From the NCBI GenBank assembly GCA_025937665.1, contig JAICQW010000022.1, positions 1-15,977 on the forward strand: a stretch of 15,977 nucleotides of DNA. The letters run 5' to 3'. The stretch is from Nitrososphaeraceae archaeon. GTDB lineage: Archaea > Thermoproteota > Nitrososphaeria > Nitrososphaerales > Nitrososphaeraceae. Shown here piece by piece: positions 6,860-14,264 of this stretch. The notes beneath the pieces are model-generated. The model saw only the letters and a program-made list of their open reading frames with translations, was not told the origin of the DNA and made no database searches. How positions within the stretch are numbered: the first letter of the stretch is position 1; every line of letters starts with the position of its first letter. Made by a program: the position numbers and the translations under genes.

Positions 6860-9850
6860 TTACTCAGGTCCTGAGAGAGACAGACTCGGATCGTAGTTAT
6901 AGGTACCTGAGAGAGCGGCCGATGAAAAGTCAAGATGAAGCACTTGTTCGGCACTGTTGAAATTCGCGCCCTGGAATGCAGCTGAAACCTCCGATGAGGT
7001 TAGATCATCATTCCAGGCTCGGATTTCATCAACTTCACCCATGAAGAAGTTTGTTGGGGGATTAACTCTTGAATTGGCTCCTACTCTAAAGGGCTTGCCA
7101 TTATTTTCTGGTGTTGCACCTGAAGTCGCCTTAGTAGCAACCTGTACTCCGTCAACATATAGTATGAGATTAGAACCACTATTCGTTACCACAGCGTAGT
7201 GCCATTGTCCATCATTGTATTTATTGACTGAAGTAACATACTGATCGGCGCCACTACTTGTTTCAAATCCTCCTTTTAATTGCTCTCCACTATTCATCCA
7301 TAAACCATAGTTTAGATTTTGTCCTGAACTGTCGCTACCGATTCCACCCTTGTTTGCTATAAAGGCATCAGAGCCAAAGTTAGTCGATGTCTTAAACCAT
7401 GCCGCTAGGCTAAATTGAGATAGTGAGGGCGAATTTGCGTCCTGATAATTAGATCCCGTTAGCACAAAACCGGGTGCAAAGTTGTAACCTCCCAGCGGTT
7501 GATCTATTACATTTATGCTCACAGTGGCATTGTTACTATTTACGGTACCGTCATTTGCTGTAAATGTAAATGAATCAGATCCTACAAAGATAGAATTTGG
7601 AGGAGTGTATGTTCGAATCCCTGATGATGTACTACCCGATGGTGACAGAGTACCGCCCTGCTGTGTGGTTGCTGCAGTAACATAGGAAAGTGGATCGTTG
7701 TTTGGATCAGTCGCTGTAAGTGTAATAGATTTTTGTGAGTTTTTATTGACGCTAACCTGCTGGTTAGTTGCAATTGGAGGACCATTCTGTACAGTTACAC
7801 TTATGATTGCAATGTTGCTATCAAGAGTACCGTCATTCGCCTTAAAGGTAAAGATATCGGGTCCTACATGATTGAGATTTGGAGTGTATGTGAGATTGGG
7901 TACGGTGCCTGATAGAGTGCCGTTCCCAGGAGGTGTTACAATTATGTATGTGATCGGATCATTGCTTGGATCAGTCGCTGTTAGTGTAATAGTCTGCTGT
8001 ACGTTTTTGTTGACTATAACGAGTTGACTATTTGCGACTGGGGGGTCAGATCCAAACGGAATGTACAGAACCTGTCCGGAAGTGTTAATACTTCCCACAA
8101 ATGCGTCTATTACCTGTTGAGCAGTTTTGGCATTGTTCCAGACTCTGACCTCATCAACTTCTCCTGTAAAGAAGTTTCCTGGTGGTGTGACCCTTGAATT
8201 GGCGCCTATCCTCACCGGCTTTGTTCCTGAGGTTTCTGGAGATGCGCCCGATGTTGATTTTGTAGCAACCTGGGCTCCATCAATATATAATCTAACATTT
8301 GAACCATCATAAGTTACCACAGCGTAATGCCATTGACCATCGTTAAATGAGTTGGCAGATGTGGCGAAATGATCAGCTGCAGTGCTGGTTTCAAAACCGC
8401 CTCTTATTTTTTCGCTACTAGTCATCCATATACCATAATTCATATTTTGTGATGAAGATTCGCTGCCGACTCCTCCTTTGTTAACTATCATGGCATCAGA
8501 ACCAAAGTTGCTTGAAGTCTTAAACCAGGCTGCAACGGTAAATCTAGATAGTTGTAATGATGCAGAATTTACTACATTATGGTAATTAGATCCCGTAAGA
8601 ACTAAACCTGGTGAATAAGTATATCCTCCTTGTGGTGGTTGTTCTACACTTACACTTACATTAGCAATATTGCTATCTATAGTTCCATCATTTGCCTTAA
8701 ATGTAAAAGTGTCAGTACCCACATAACCTGCGTTTGGTGTATATGTTCGCGTTGCTCCAGTACCTCCTGACAAGATAGCATGTGATGGTGGTACTACTAT
8801 CGAGTAGGTTAATGGGTCGTTGTTCGCGTCAATGGCTGTGAGTGTTAAAGACTTTGGAGTATCTTTAATAACAGAAACAGATTGGCTATTCGCCACAGGT
8901 GGCACATTTGCCTTTGTAATACTGAACTGATCGAATAGAGCTCCGTCATTGGTATAGTACTTGCCTTCGAGCCTATAGCCATCATTAGTGATCTTCACAT
9001 CTAACATTCCAAATTTGCTGTTTTGTTGGTTAACCACAAAATTGGCTTTCCCTGAGAACGGATCAAAGTTTTGCCCACCTGTTCCCACTATTGCAAATAT
9101 CTGACCTTCTGTATCAGAGTAATCATTAAGATTTGTACTTGTCTTAGTCGGATCTGAAGGATTATTCGAATTGTATTTTATAGGAAAAGTTCTCTGATAA
9201 TTATGTTGATGCCCTTGAAGTACCAAATCGACCCCATATTGCTGAAAAATTGGATGATACGTGCTTCTTAATGAAGTAAATGCAGATTCTTCACTTGGTG
9301 AAGTATACATGAATTTATGCAGATATACTATTATCCAATCAATGCTGGGATTCTGTGAAGCAGACTGCAAATCACTGACTACAAAATTGTATTGAGGTGA
9401 ACCCGATGAATACACATTTCGATCTGTATCCATAACTAGGAAATGCGTGTTTTGATAATTGAACGAATAATATGTTTGAGAAAGACCAAAATGGCTCATA
9501 TAGCCACTGAATCCTTCGTCGCTATCATCTTCATGGTTACCAATAGTAATCTTGGTAATGCTATCTATCGGAGATATCTTGTTGAACCAACAAGTACCAG
9601 TAGACGCATAAGAATAATCACCTAGTCCAAGAACTCGTTCAGGATTCTTGCTAACCATATTGTTAACCGTGGCATCGGTGTTAGAAGTACATCCCCAATC
9701 CCCTGCTGCTACAAAGTTGTAATCATCAATAGCAGATGCATCTTGTATCAGTAGGCCGACTGACACTGCGGTTAGACAAGGTAATAAAAAAACAAAAAAT
9801 TCTTTCTTGACAAGAAAGCACGGAAATACTATCAACCCTAGAGCGGGCAT
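6860..9850 (-). CDS. Secreted purple-acid-phosphatase-like metallophosphoesterase with cadherin-like and LamG domains
   Basis: A 996-residue exported protein. Residues 1-40 form a basic/hydrophobic signal peptide that probably ends at ASA-ID. Residues 41-310 are a metallophosphoesterase with all five purple acid phosphatase motifs: GDWG (D51), GDYSY (D78, Y81), GNHE (N105, H106), VYLH (H178) and GHQH (H214, H216). Next come a cadherin-like domain (about 317-403), a LamG domain (409-600), two more cadherin-like domains (602-688 and 690-783) and a second LamG domain (788-975). A short tail follows, with no membrane anchor or sorting motif. Apart from the signal peptide it has only two cysteines, C54 and C87, which could form a disulfide. 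The likely role is phosphate release from organic esters outside the cell, with LamG domains binding glycans or surfaces. Substrate and metal are not shown. Confidence 0.9.
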   Translation of the reverse strand: MPALGLIVFPCFLVKKEFFVFLLPCLTAVSVGLLIQDASAIDDYNFVAAGDWGCTSNTDATVNNMVSKNPERVLGLGDYSYASTGTCWFNKISPIDSITKITIGNHEDDSDEGFSGYMSHFGLSQTYYSFNYQNTHFLVMDTDRNVYSSGSPQYNFVVSDLQSASQNPSIDWIIVYLHKFMYTSPSEESAFTSLRSTYHPIFQQYGVDLVLQGHQHNYQRTFPIKYNSNNPSDPTKTSTNLNDYSDTEGQIFAIVGTGGQNFDPFSGKANFVVNQQNSKFGMLDVKITNDGYRLEGKYYTNDGALFDQFSITKANVPPVANSQSVSVIKDTPKSLTLTAIDANNDPLTYSIVVPPSHAILSGGTGATRTYTPNAGYVGTDTFTFKANDGTIDSNIANVSVSVEQPPQGGYTYSPGLVLTGSNYHNVVNSASLQLSRFTVAAWFKTSSNFGSDAMIVNKGGVGSESSSQNMNYGIWMTSSEKIRGGFETSTAADHFATSANSFNDGQWHYAVVTYDGSNVRLYIDGAQVATKSTSGASPETSGTKPVRIGANSRVTPPGNFFTGEVDEVRVWNNAKTAQQVIDAFVGSINTSGQVLYIPFGSDPPVANSQLVIVNKNVQQTITLTATDPSNDPITYIIVTPPGNGTLSGTVPNLTYTPNLNHVGPDIFTFKANDGTLDSNIAIISVTVQNGPPIATNQQVSVNKNSQKSITLTATDPNNDPLSYVTAATTQQGGTLSPSGSTSSGIRTYTPPNSIFVGSDSFTFTANDGTVNSNNATVSINVIDQPLGGYNFAPGFVLTGSNYQDANSPSLSQFSLAAWFKTSTNFGSDAFIANKGGIGSDSSGQNLNYGLWMNSGEQLKGGFETSSGADQYVTSVNKYNDGQWHYAVVTNSGSNLILYVDGVQVATKATSGATPENNGKPFRVGANSRVNPPTNFFMGEVDEIRAWNDDLTSSEVSAAFQGANFNSAEQVLHLDFSSAALSGTYNYDPSLSLSGPE
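6926..7489 (-). repeat. LamG-coding repeat copy 2
   Basis: Encodes residues 788-975. Similarity to copy 1 is high in both protein and DNA, which points to a recent duplication or ongoing gene conversion. A 16-residue piece after it (981-996) echoes the beginning of a third unit. Confidence 0.8.
8051..8626 (-). repeat. LamG-coding repeat copy 1
   Basis: Encodes residues 409-600 of the secreted phosphatase. It shares long identical stretches with copy 2, such as AAWFKTS-x-NFGSDA, DGQWHYAVVT, GANSRV-x-PP and FF-x-GEVDE-x-R-x-WN. The two copies are separated by two cadherin-like domains. Confidence 0.8.
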
Positions 9851-9876
9851 AAGTAAATTAGGAATTATTGTGCGAG

Positions 9877-9884
9877 CTTAAAAA
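9877..9884 (-). promoter_or_regulatory. TATA-like box for the secreted phosphatase gene
   Basis: TTTTTAAG on the minus strand is centred about 31 nt upstream of the ATG at 9850, which predicts a leader of only about 5 nt. Confidence 0.4.
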
Positions 9885-10178
9885 GGATTTCTAATAAAAA
9901 AGATGTAAATATAAATAAATTCTAAATCTTACTGAATAAAAGGGCAAGTTTGTTTGTATTGAATCTAAGTTATTAAATTCGGGAATCCTGTAATTTTACG
10001 GTCGTGAAAGCCAATCTTAAACTTTAAATGGATTGAAAAATAATCCAATTGCAACTCTTGCCGATGATGATTGATTTTGTTATCCCTCTGAGGCAAAGTC
10101 ACTTAAGCAAATATCCAGTTGACAATTCTACAAGTTCCAATGGTCCTTATTCATAAGCTGAGGAAATTTTCTATATGG
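9885..10178. other. Gene-free spacer, about 290 nt
   Basis: No coding potential is seen on either strand. It holds a small hairpin TGGATT-loop-AATCCA (10029-10047) and an ATGATGA/CTGA pair at 10064-10091 that resembles the boxes of a C/D RNA but lacks the other half. It separates two divergent genes, so both promoters lie at its edges. Confidence 0.4.
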
Positions 10179-10186
10179 TATATAAT
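10179..10186 (+). promoter_or_regulatory. TATA box for the 177-residue gene and YkgJ-like gene
   Basis: TATATAAT in an AT-rich setting predicts a start near 10208 and a leader of about 15 nt before the ATG at 10223. Confidence 0.5.
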
Positions 10187-10196
10187 ACATCTTTAG

Positions 10197-10206
10197 GTAA
10201 GCTTAC
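10197..10206. promoter_or_regulatory. 10-bp palindrome at the predicted transcription start
   Basis: GTAAGCTTAC is a perfect palindrome between the TATA box (10179-10186) and the ATG at 10223. A repressor bound here would block initiation, so it is a candidate operator; this is inference from position. Confidence 0.35.
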
Positions 10207-10222
10207 TTTATTGTGACACCAG

Positions 10223-10756
10223 ATGGATAAAATGGAGAAAAAATGGATTTCAGATTTTTTGGGAGTCGGTTATAGATATACTGACATTGTCATGAATGTC
10301 CTGATACTTTATCGCGATAGGAAACTAGCAATAAAAGTATGGAATGAGAACATACACTGGTGGCCTGATGACCAAATAGTTTTGAGATTTATTGAAGATG
10401 GAGATTATTACTGGTTTATTTTATATCAACGGGGCAAGAATCTATTTTCAAAAGAGAATGTGGGTTTTTTCAAAAAGAACCAGTTGACACAAAACTATCT
10501 GCGTTTCAAAGAAAATTTTGATCAAAAAACAATATTGCGATTTTCACTTTACAAATCCGTGGAAAATAAAACCAATGACAAGGATAAGACTGAAAATAAC
10601 GAGAATGTCTATAAGAGAAACAGTCCTGATTTTGAACTTAACATCTTTAAAAGAATGAAGACCATATATGATGTAAAATTTCAAAATAGGAACGAGCTAA
10701 ATAGTAACAGCATTGAGGCTTCTTTAATAAAAAATCTGGGCTCTCAATATGCTTAA
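10223..10756 (+). CDS. Unknown protein, translationally linked to the YkgJ-like gene
   Basis: A 177-residue protein that I do not recognise. The first 110 residues are rich in aromatic residues, with a WW pair and the patterns 'ENIHWWPDDQIVLRFIEDGDYYW' (about 42-64) and 'RGKNLFSKENVGFF' (about 70-83), suggesting a compact beta-rich domain. Residues 112-135 are Asn/Lys/Glu/Asp-rich and probably a disordered linker before a helical C-terminus. There is no signal peptide or membrane segment. ATG at 10223 is the first start; ATG at 10232 is possible. The stop overlaps the ATG of the next gene by 8 nt, so the two are probably co-translated and may work together. Confidence 0.6.
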   Translation: MDKMEKKWISDFLGVGYRYTDIVMNVLILYRDRKLAIKVWNENIHWWPDDQIVLRFIEDGDYYWFILYQRGKNLFSKENVGFFKKNQLTQNYLRFKENFDQKTILRFSLYKSVENKTNDKDKTENNENVYKRNSPDFELNIFKRMKTIYDVKFQNRNELNSNSIEASLIKNLGSQYA

Positions 10757-11339
10757 AGAATTTCATTGTGTGCAGGATTGTTCTGATTGTTGTATATATC
10801 GCCAATATTTTCCCTCAGTTGATTACGGTAAAATAGGTGTTCTATTATTACCCGTAGAAAAAAAAGAAATGGAAAATATGGCAGAATCCTACAAACTTAA
10901 AATTAATATATTACCAAGATTAGGAATTGGCTTTAATAAGAAATTAAATGGTCCTCGTCAGGTTATTGCCTATCAGCTTATGGGCAAAATAAATGGAGAC
11001 TATTGCCCATTCCTTGATACTGAAAGTAAGAACCGCTCGCCCCACGGCGGCTTTAACTGTCAAATTTATGACTACAGACCGATTTCATGTCGCGCATATC
11101 CTGTTATAAAAGAAGGTGCCTCGAATGTAGAGCTTGATAATAATTGTAAATTCTCATGTCAAAATTCAATTTGGGCAAATAAGAATTTGCTTGAGAATGA
11201 ATTAAAGGCCTTAAAAAGAATAAGCAATGATTTTGACAGGTTTGCTAATCAAAGAATTTGGAGATATGCTACACATATTGGAGAACAAGCATTCAGGAAA
11301 CTATTACGGCCAAGAGGATGGTATTTGCAAAATGACTAA
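10749..11339 (+). CDS. YkgJ family cysteine cluster protein
   Basis: A 196-residue protein of the YkgJ (CxxCxxCC) family, which binds a metal ion or an Fe-S cluster. The N-terminal cluster is C7-x3-C11-x2-C14-C15. Later parts are C86 in DYCPFL, C104 in FNCQIYDYRP, C114 in ISCRAYP, and C133 and C137. The 'C-x-IY-x2-RP-x2-CR-x-YP' stretch is the family signature. It has no membrane segment. Its physiological role is unknown; the family is annotated only as a cysteine cluster protein. It overlaps the preceding gene by 8 nt (ATGCTTAA) and has no promoter of its own, so it belongs to a two-gene operon. It converges with the leuCD operon, with a 35-nt gap. Confidence 0.85.
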   Translation: MLKEFHCVQDCSDCCIYRQYFPSVDYGKIGVLLLPVEKKEMENMAESYKLKINILPRLGIGFNKKLNGPRQVIAYQLMGKINGDYCPFLDTESKNRSPHGGFNCQIYDYRPISCRAYPVIKEGASNVELDNNCKFSCQNSIWANKNLLENELKALKRISNDFDRFANQRIWRYATHIGEQAFRKLLRPRGWYLQND

Positions 11340-11374
11340 ATTGTATTTAGAATTTCAAACAACATATATACAAT

Positions 11375-11608
11375 TTACAAATCTTTCTTTAGACTTGATT
11401 TTGAATATAGCACGTCTGAACCTTTTTTTATTTCAACTATCCGGTTTATAGGAATAGCTTCAAAATTTGAGGAAAGAAAAATGAATTCTTTGAGTGTCAC
11501 AGTTACTATACTATTGAAATCGCGGTAAGAAACTTGGTAAAGATCTATATCATCGTAAAACTTTGCTTTACTCAATATTTCTTCTAGTTTACCCTTCCTT
11601 TTCTTCAT
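11375..11608 (-). CDS. DUF504/MJ1316-like domain protein (UPF0248)
   Basis: A 77-residue protein that is essentially a single small domain. It starts MKKRKGKLEEIL and has LYQVSYRDF (about 24-32), then IPINRIVEIKKGSDVLYSKS (about 53-72). This matches the DUF504/MJ1316 pattern, in which IP-x-HRI-x-x-I near the end is typical; here the His is Asn. The MJ1316 domain is associated with recognition of RNA cyclic phosphate ends and with RNA repair proteins, so an RNA-binding role is a reasonable inference. Its ATG overlaps the stop of leuD by 4 nt, so it is probably translated by coupling with leuD. No separate promoter is visible. Confidence 0.7.
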   Translation of the reverse strand: MKKRKGKLEEILSKAKFYDDIDLYQVSYRDFNSIVTVTLKEFIFLSSNFEAIPINRIVEIKKGSDVLYSKSSLKKDL

Positions 11609-12093
11609 TCTTTATAATACATCAAACCCCCACAATCAATTATTTTTTTAATCAATGGCGGAAATGGCCTGATTAAGAATTTTTTTCCGTTTGAAACGTC
11701 ATGAATTTCATTTTTTTCAATGTCAATTTCTAGTGAGTCCTTGTCTGAAATTTGCTCCAATGTAGATTTTTCAACTTCCAGTGGGAGTAGATATCCACCG
11801 TCAACACAATTACGATAAAAGATTCGAGCAAACGAAGGAGCAATAACTGCATTGATTCCACAATGTGAAAGAGCTATAGGTGCGTGTTCCCTGCTTGATC
11901 CACATCCAAAGTTATTACCTGCAAGTAGAAAATCCCCCTTTGAGACCTTTTTTGAAAAGTTAGTGTCAATTCCCTCCATGGCATGTTTTGATAATTCAGC
12001 ATGATCGTGGATTTTCAGATAGGGGCCGGGAAGTATAACATCTGTGTCTATGTTATCTTTACTATATTTATGGACAGTACCTTTTAGAGTCAT
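11605..12093 (-). CDS. leuD: 3-isopropylmalate dehydratase small subunit (aconitase family)
   Basis: A 162-residue small swivel subunit that pairs with LeuC to isomerise 2-isopropylmalate to 3-isopropylmalate through dehydration and rehydration in leucine biosynthesis. Key parts are KDNIDTDVI (12-20), the substrate loop YLKI (25-28), NNFGCGSSREHAP (60-72) and NAVIAPSFARIFYRN (81-95), as in the archaeal/HacB type. The short length is typical of archaeal LeuD. In characterised archaeal enzymes this loop separates isopropylmalate (YLV-type) from homoaconitase (YLRT) substrates, and YLKI fits neither exactly, so substrate choice is open. It overlaps leuC by 4 nt upstream and the DUF504 gene by 4 nt downstream. 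Confidence 0.88.
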   Translation of the reverse strand: MTLKGTVHKYSKDNIDTDVILPGPYLKIHDHAELSKHAMEGIDTNFSKKVSKGDFLLAGNNFGCGSSREHAPIALSHCGINAVIAPSFARIFYRNCVDGGYLLPLEVEKSTLEQISDKDSLEIDIEKNEIHDVSNGKKFLIRPFPPLIKKIIDCGGLMYYKE

Positions 12094-13361
12094 TTTGCTA
12101 TATCCCTTGGGTCGGTTATTTTTCCTTTAAGGGCAGAAGCAGCAACTACTAGGGGTGATGCTAGATATGTTTGTGATTCAACATGACCCATTCGCCCTGG
12201 AAAATTTCGGTTGGTGGTGCTGACGCAGATTTCATCTTTGGCTAAAATTCCCATGTGAGCTCCACAGCAGGCTCCACATGTAGGGGGACCTACAACTGCC
12301 CCGGCTTCCATAAAGATCTCAATTAAACCTTCTTTCATGGCCTTAAGATATATGGATTGAGCAGCAGGTAGAACTTCAGTACGAATCTTCACCTTTTTCC
12401 CTTTTAATATTTGAGCGGCTGATCTCAAATCTTCCAATTTGGCACCAGTACAGGACCCTATATACGCCTTATTCACTTCAACACCTTGCAAATCCCTGGC
12501 AGCTGCCGCATTTTGCGGTGAATATGGCTTTGCCACAGTTGGTTCAAGCTTATCGATTTCATAAGTATACTCTTCCAGATAATTTGGGTCATCTCCCGAA
12601 ACTGGCCTGTATGGATTTGCAGTCCTCTGACGGATGTATTCATCGGTAACAGCGTCTGGTTCAATTATACCGTTTTTTGCACCAGCCTCTGTAGTCATGT
12701 TTGTAAGTGTCAATCTTTCTTCCATACTCATTTCACTCACTACATCTCCGGCAAATTCCATAGCCTTGTAATTTGCTCCATCAGTTCCTATATCGCTTAT
12801 TATTTTCAATATGATATCTTTGGCCATAATGTGAGGCGGTTTTTTTCCAACAAGTTTAAAGAGCATTGTTTCAGGTACCTTTAACCAAATCCGCCCATGC
12901 AACATTGCATAAGCAATGTCAGTATGACCCAAGCCCACTGCCAATGCTCCAAGAGCACCCGTAGTATTGGTATGAGAGTCACCTCCAACATAGAACTCTC
13001 CTGGTAGAACCAAGGCCTCCTCGTGTGAAAGTGTATGACAAATTCCATACTGGCCAAGTCCATATTTGAAGTGCTTTTTAATCCCAAATTTTTTTGCCCA
13101 ATCCGTAAGTTTTGAGATATTTTCTGCAGAGATTCTATCTGCAGATGGTACGAAATGGTCCTCAGAAACCCAAATTTTGTCTGCATCCCATACTTTTTCA
13201 AGCGTGATTCCTCTTTTGGACCATTCTTCAAATACCTTGATTACTCCAGGCCCAGAAACGTCATGGATCATTAATTTGTCTACGTTGCCGAAAACTACAT
13301 CACCAGGACTAACTTTATTCTTATTCGAAGCACGTGCAATTATTTTCTCTGTAATATTCAT
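12090..13361 (-). CDS. leuC: 3-isopropylmalate dehydratase large subunit (aconitase family)
   Basis: A 423-residue catalytic subunit with a [4Fe-4S] cluster. The three cluster ligands are C304 (IGSCTGAKLEDL) and C362 and C365 (PPTCGACCGAHMG). Other family marks are GQYGICHTLSHE (103-114), GGDSHTNTTGALG (126-138) and the C-terminal STTNRNFPGRMG (381-392), and VEVNKAYIGSC fits the aconitase/IPMI superfamily. The length agrees with archaeal LeuC. It is first in the leuC-leuD-DUF504 operon: leuD begins 4 nt inside its end. It starts at ATG 13361, divergent from cofE across an 84-nt shared region. Homoaconitase activity is the main alternative, as in LeuD. Confidence 0.9.
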   Translation of the reverse strand: MNITEKIIARASNKNKVSPGDVVFGNVDKLMIHDVSGPGVIKVFEEWSKRGITLEKVWDADKIWVSEDHFVPSADRISAENISKLTDWAKKFGIKKHFKYGLGQYGICHTLSHEEALVLPGEFYVGGDSHTNTTGALGALAVGLGHTDIAYAMLHGRIWLKVPETMLFKLVGKKPPHIMAKDIILKIISDIGTDGANYKAMEFAGDVVSEMSMEERLTLTNMTTEAGAKNGIIEPDAVTDEYIRQRTANPYRPVSGDDPNYLEEYTYEIDKLEPTVAKPYSPQNAAAARDLQGVEVNKAYIGSCTGAKLEDLRSAAQILKGKKVKIRTEVLPAAQSIYLKAMKEGLIEIFMEAGAVVGPPTCGACCGAHMGILAKDEICVSTTNRNFPGRMGHVESQTYLASPLVVAASALKGKITDPRDIAK

Positions 13362-13392
13362 ATCTTGAAGATCAACCTAAATCCTTCATTGA

Positions 13393-13402
13393 CTTTAATA
13401 AT
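13393..13402. promoter_or_regulatory. Shared AT-rich promoter element, leuC / cofE
   Basis: CTTTAATAAT (plus strand) lies in the 84-nt gap between divergent leuC and cofE. Read on the minus strand as ATTATTAAAG it suits a leuC start near 13372; on the plus strand it suits a cofE start near 13423. A second AT stretch (TTATTTATAAAT, about 13432-13443) lies next to the cofE ATG, too close to serve cofE itself, and could serve leuC. Confidence 0.35.
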
Positions 13403-13445
13403 TTTTCCTGAACACAAATATTGTGAATTAGTTATTTATAAATAA

Positions 13446-14195
13446 ATGGAAATTTTCCCAATAAAGATCCCAAAAAAAGGTGAAGGATTCGATTTATTTA
13501 GAACAATAGTTGGATCTAAATTTCAGTTTCTGGCCGATGATATTCTGGTCATTTCAAGCAAATTTGTTTCGATGAGCGAAAAGTCCCTCATTGATTTGAA
13601 AAATGTTAAAGTGAGCAAAAAAGCAAGAGCGCTTGCTTTAAAGTTTAAAATGGATGAGAGAATCGCACAAGTCACTTTGCAAGAATCTGACTATGTGGTT
13701 TCTGGGATTCCAGGGTTCTTACTAACTATCAACGATGGGATGATAGCTCCTAATGCAGGAATTGACAAATCAAACTGCCCCCAAGGCAAAATAGTACTTT
13801 ACCCCAAGGACAGCTTCAAGACAGCCAACGAATTACGCAAAAAATTTCTCAAAAAATGTGGGATAAAAATTGGAATTGTTATTTCGGATAGCCGATTAAT
13901 GCCTACAAGGATAGGATGTACTGGAATTGCGGTTGGAGTTTCTGGTTTTGATCCGGTAGATGATGAAAGAGGCAAGACAGACCTTTATGGAAAGAAACTA
14001 AAGGTGACTTTTAGGGCCACAGCAGATTGTTTGGCCACTATTGGCGTATTTATGATGGGTGAGAGCAATGAATCAATTCCCCTCGTAGTAATAAGGGGAG
14101 CAAATGTCAGGGAAACTGAACGTTCATTGAGCATGAAGGATATGACGGTTAATCCAAAAATAGACATTTACCTTAGAAATATTCCCTTCTTGTAA
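13446..14195 (+). CDS. cofE: Coenzyme F420-0:L-glutamate ligase
   Basis: A 249-residue enzyme that adds L-glutamate to coenzyme F420-0 using GTP, producing the gamma-linked glutamate tail of F420 in the cytoplasm. Family marks in order are ISSKFVSMSE (36-45), PGFLLTINDGMIAPNAGID (89-107, conserved NAGID-x-SN), VISDSRLMPTRIGCTG (145-160) and GKTDLYGKKL (176-185). The length matches archaeal CofE of about 250 residues. F420 is used by Nitrososphaeria, which agrees with the assigned organism. The ATG is followed by MEIFPIKIPKKG, a usual beginning for this family. The gene is divergent from leuC, and no other F420 gene is adjacent. Confidence 0.93.
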   Translation: MEIFPIKIPKKGEGFDLFRTIVGSKFQFLADDILVISSKFVSMSEKSLIDLKNVKVSKKARALALKFKMDERIAQVTLQESDYVVSGIPGFLLTINDGMIAPNAGIDKSNCPQGKIVLYPKDSFKTANELRKKFLKKCGIKIGIVISDSRLMPTRIGCTGIAVGVSGFDPVDDERGKTDLYGKKLKVTFRATADCLATIGVFMMGESNESIPLVVIRGANVRETERSLSMKDMTVNPKIDIYLRNIPFL

Positions 14196-14222
14196 TTTCA
14201 GAAAATGTCTATTTCCATAGCA

Positions 14223-14230
14223 TTTTAATA
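14223..14230 (+). promoter_or_regulatory. TATA-like box upstream of the 183-residue gene
   Basis: TTTTAATA predicts a start near 14253. This lies after the in-frame TTG at 14235 and ATG at 14244, so it supports the ATG at 14265 as the true start. Confidence 0.4.
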
Positions 14231-14264
14231 TTACTTGTGGTGCATGTTCTTAGTTAGTAGAAGG

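Noticed and set aside
7605..7625. tRNA T-loop-like sequence (GTTCGAATCC)
   Set aside because: It falls inside a cadherin-like domain of the secreted phosphatase, with no D-loop, anticodon arm or acceptor stem around it.
7582..7785. Alternative-frame peptides within the phosphatase gene
   Set aside because: They are out-of-frame readings of LamG and cadherin-like repeats and show no independent signal.
10064..10091. C box (ATGATGA) and D box (CTGA) resembling a C/D guide RNA
   Set aside because: The spacing is 17 nt rather than about 12, and no C' box or second D box follows, so the match is probably chance.
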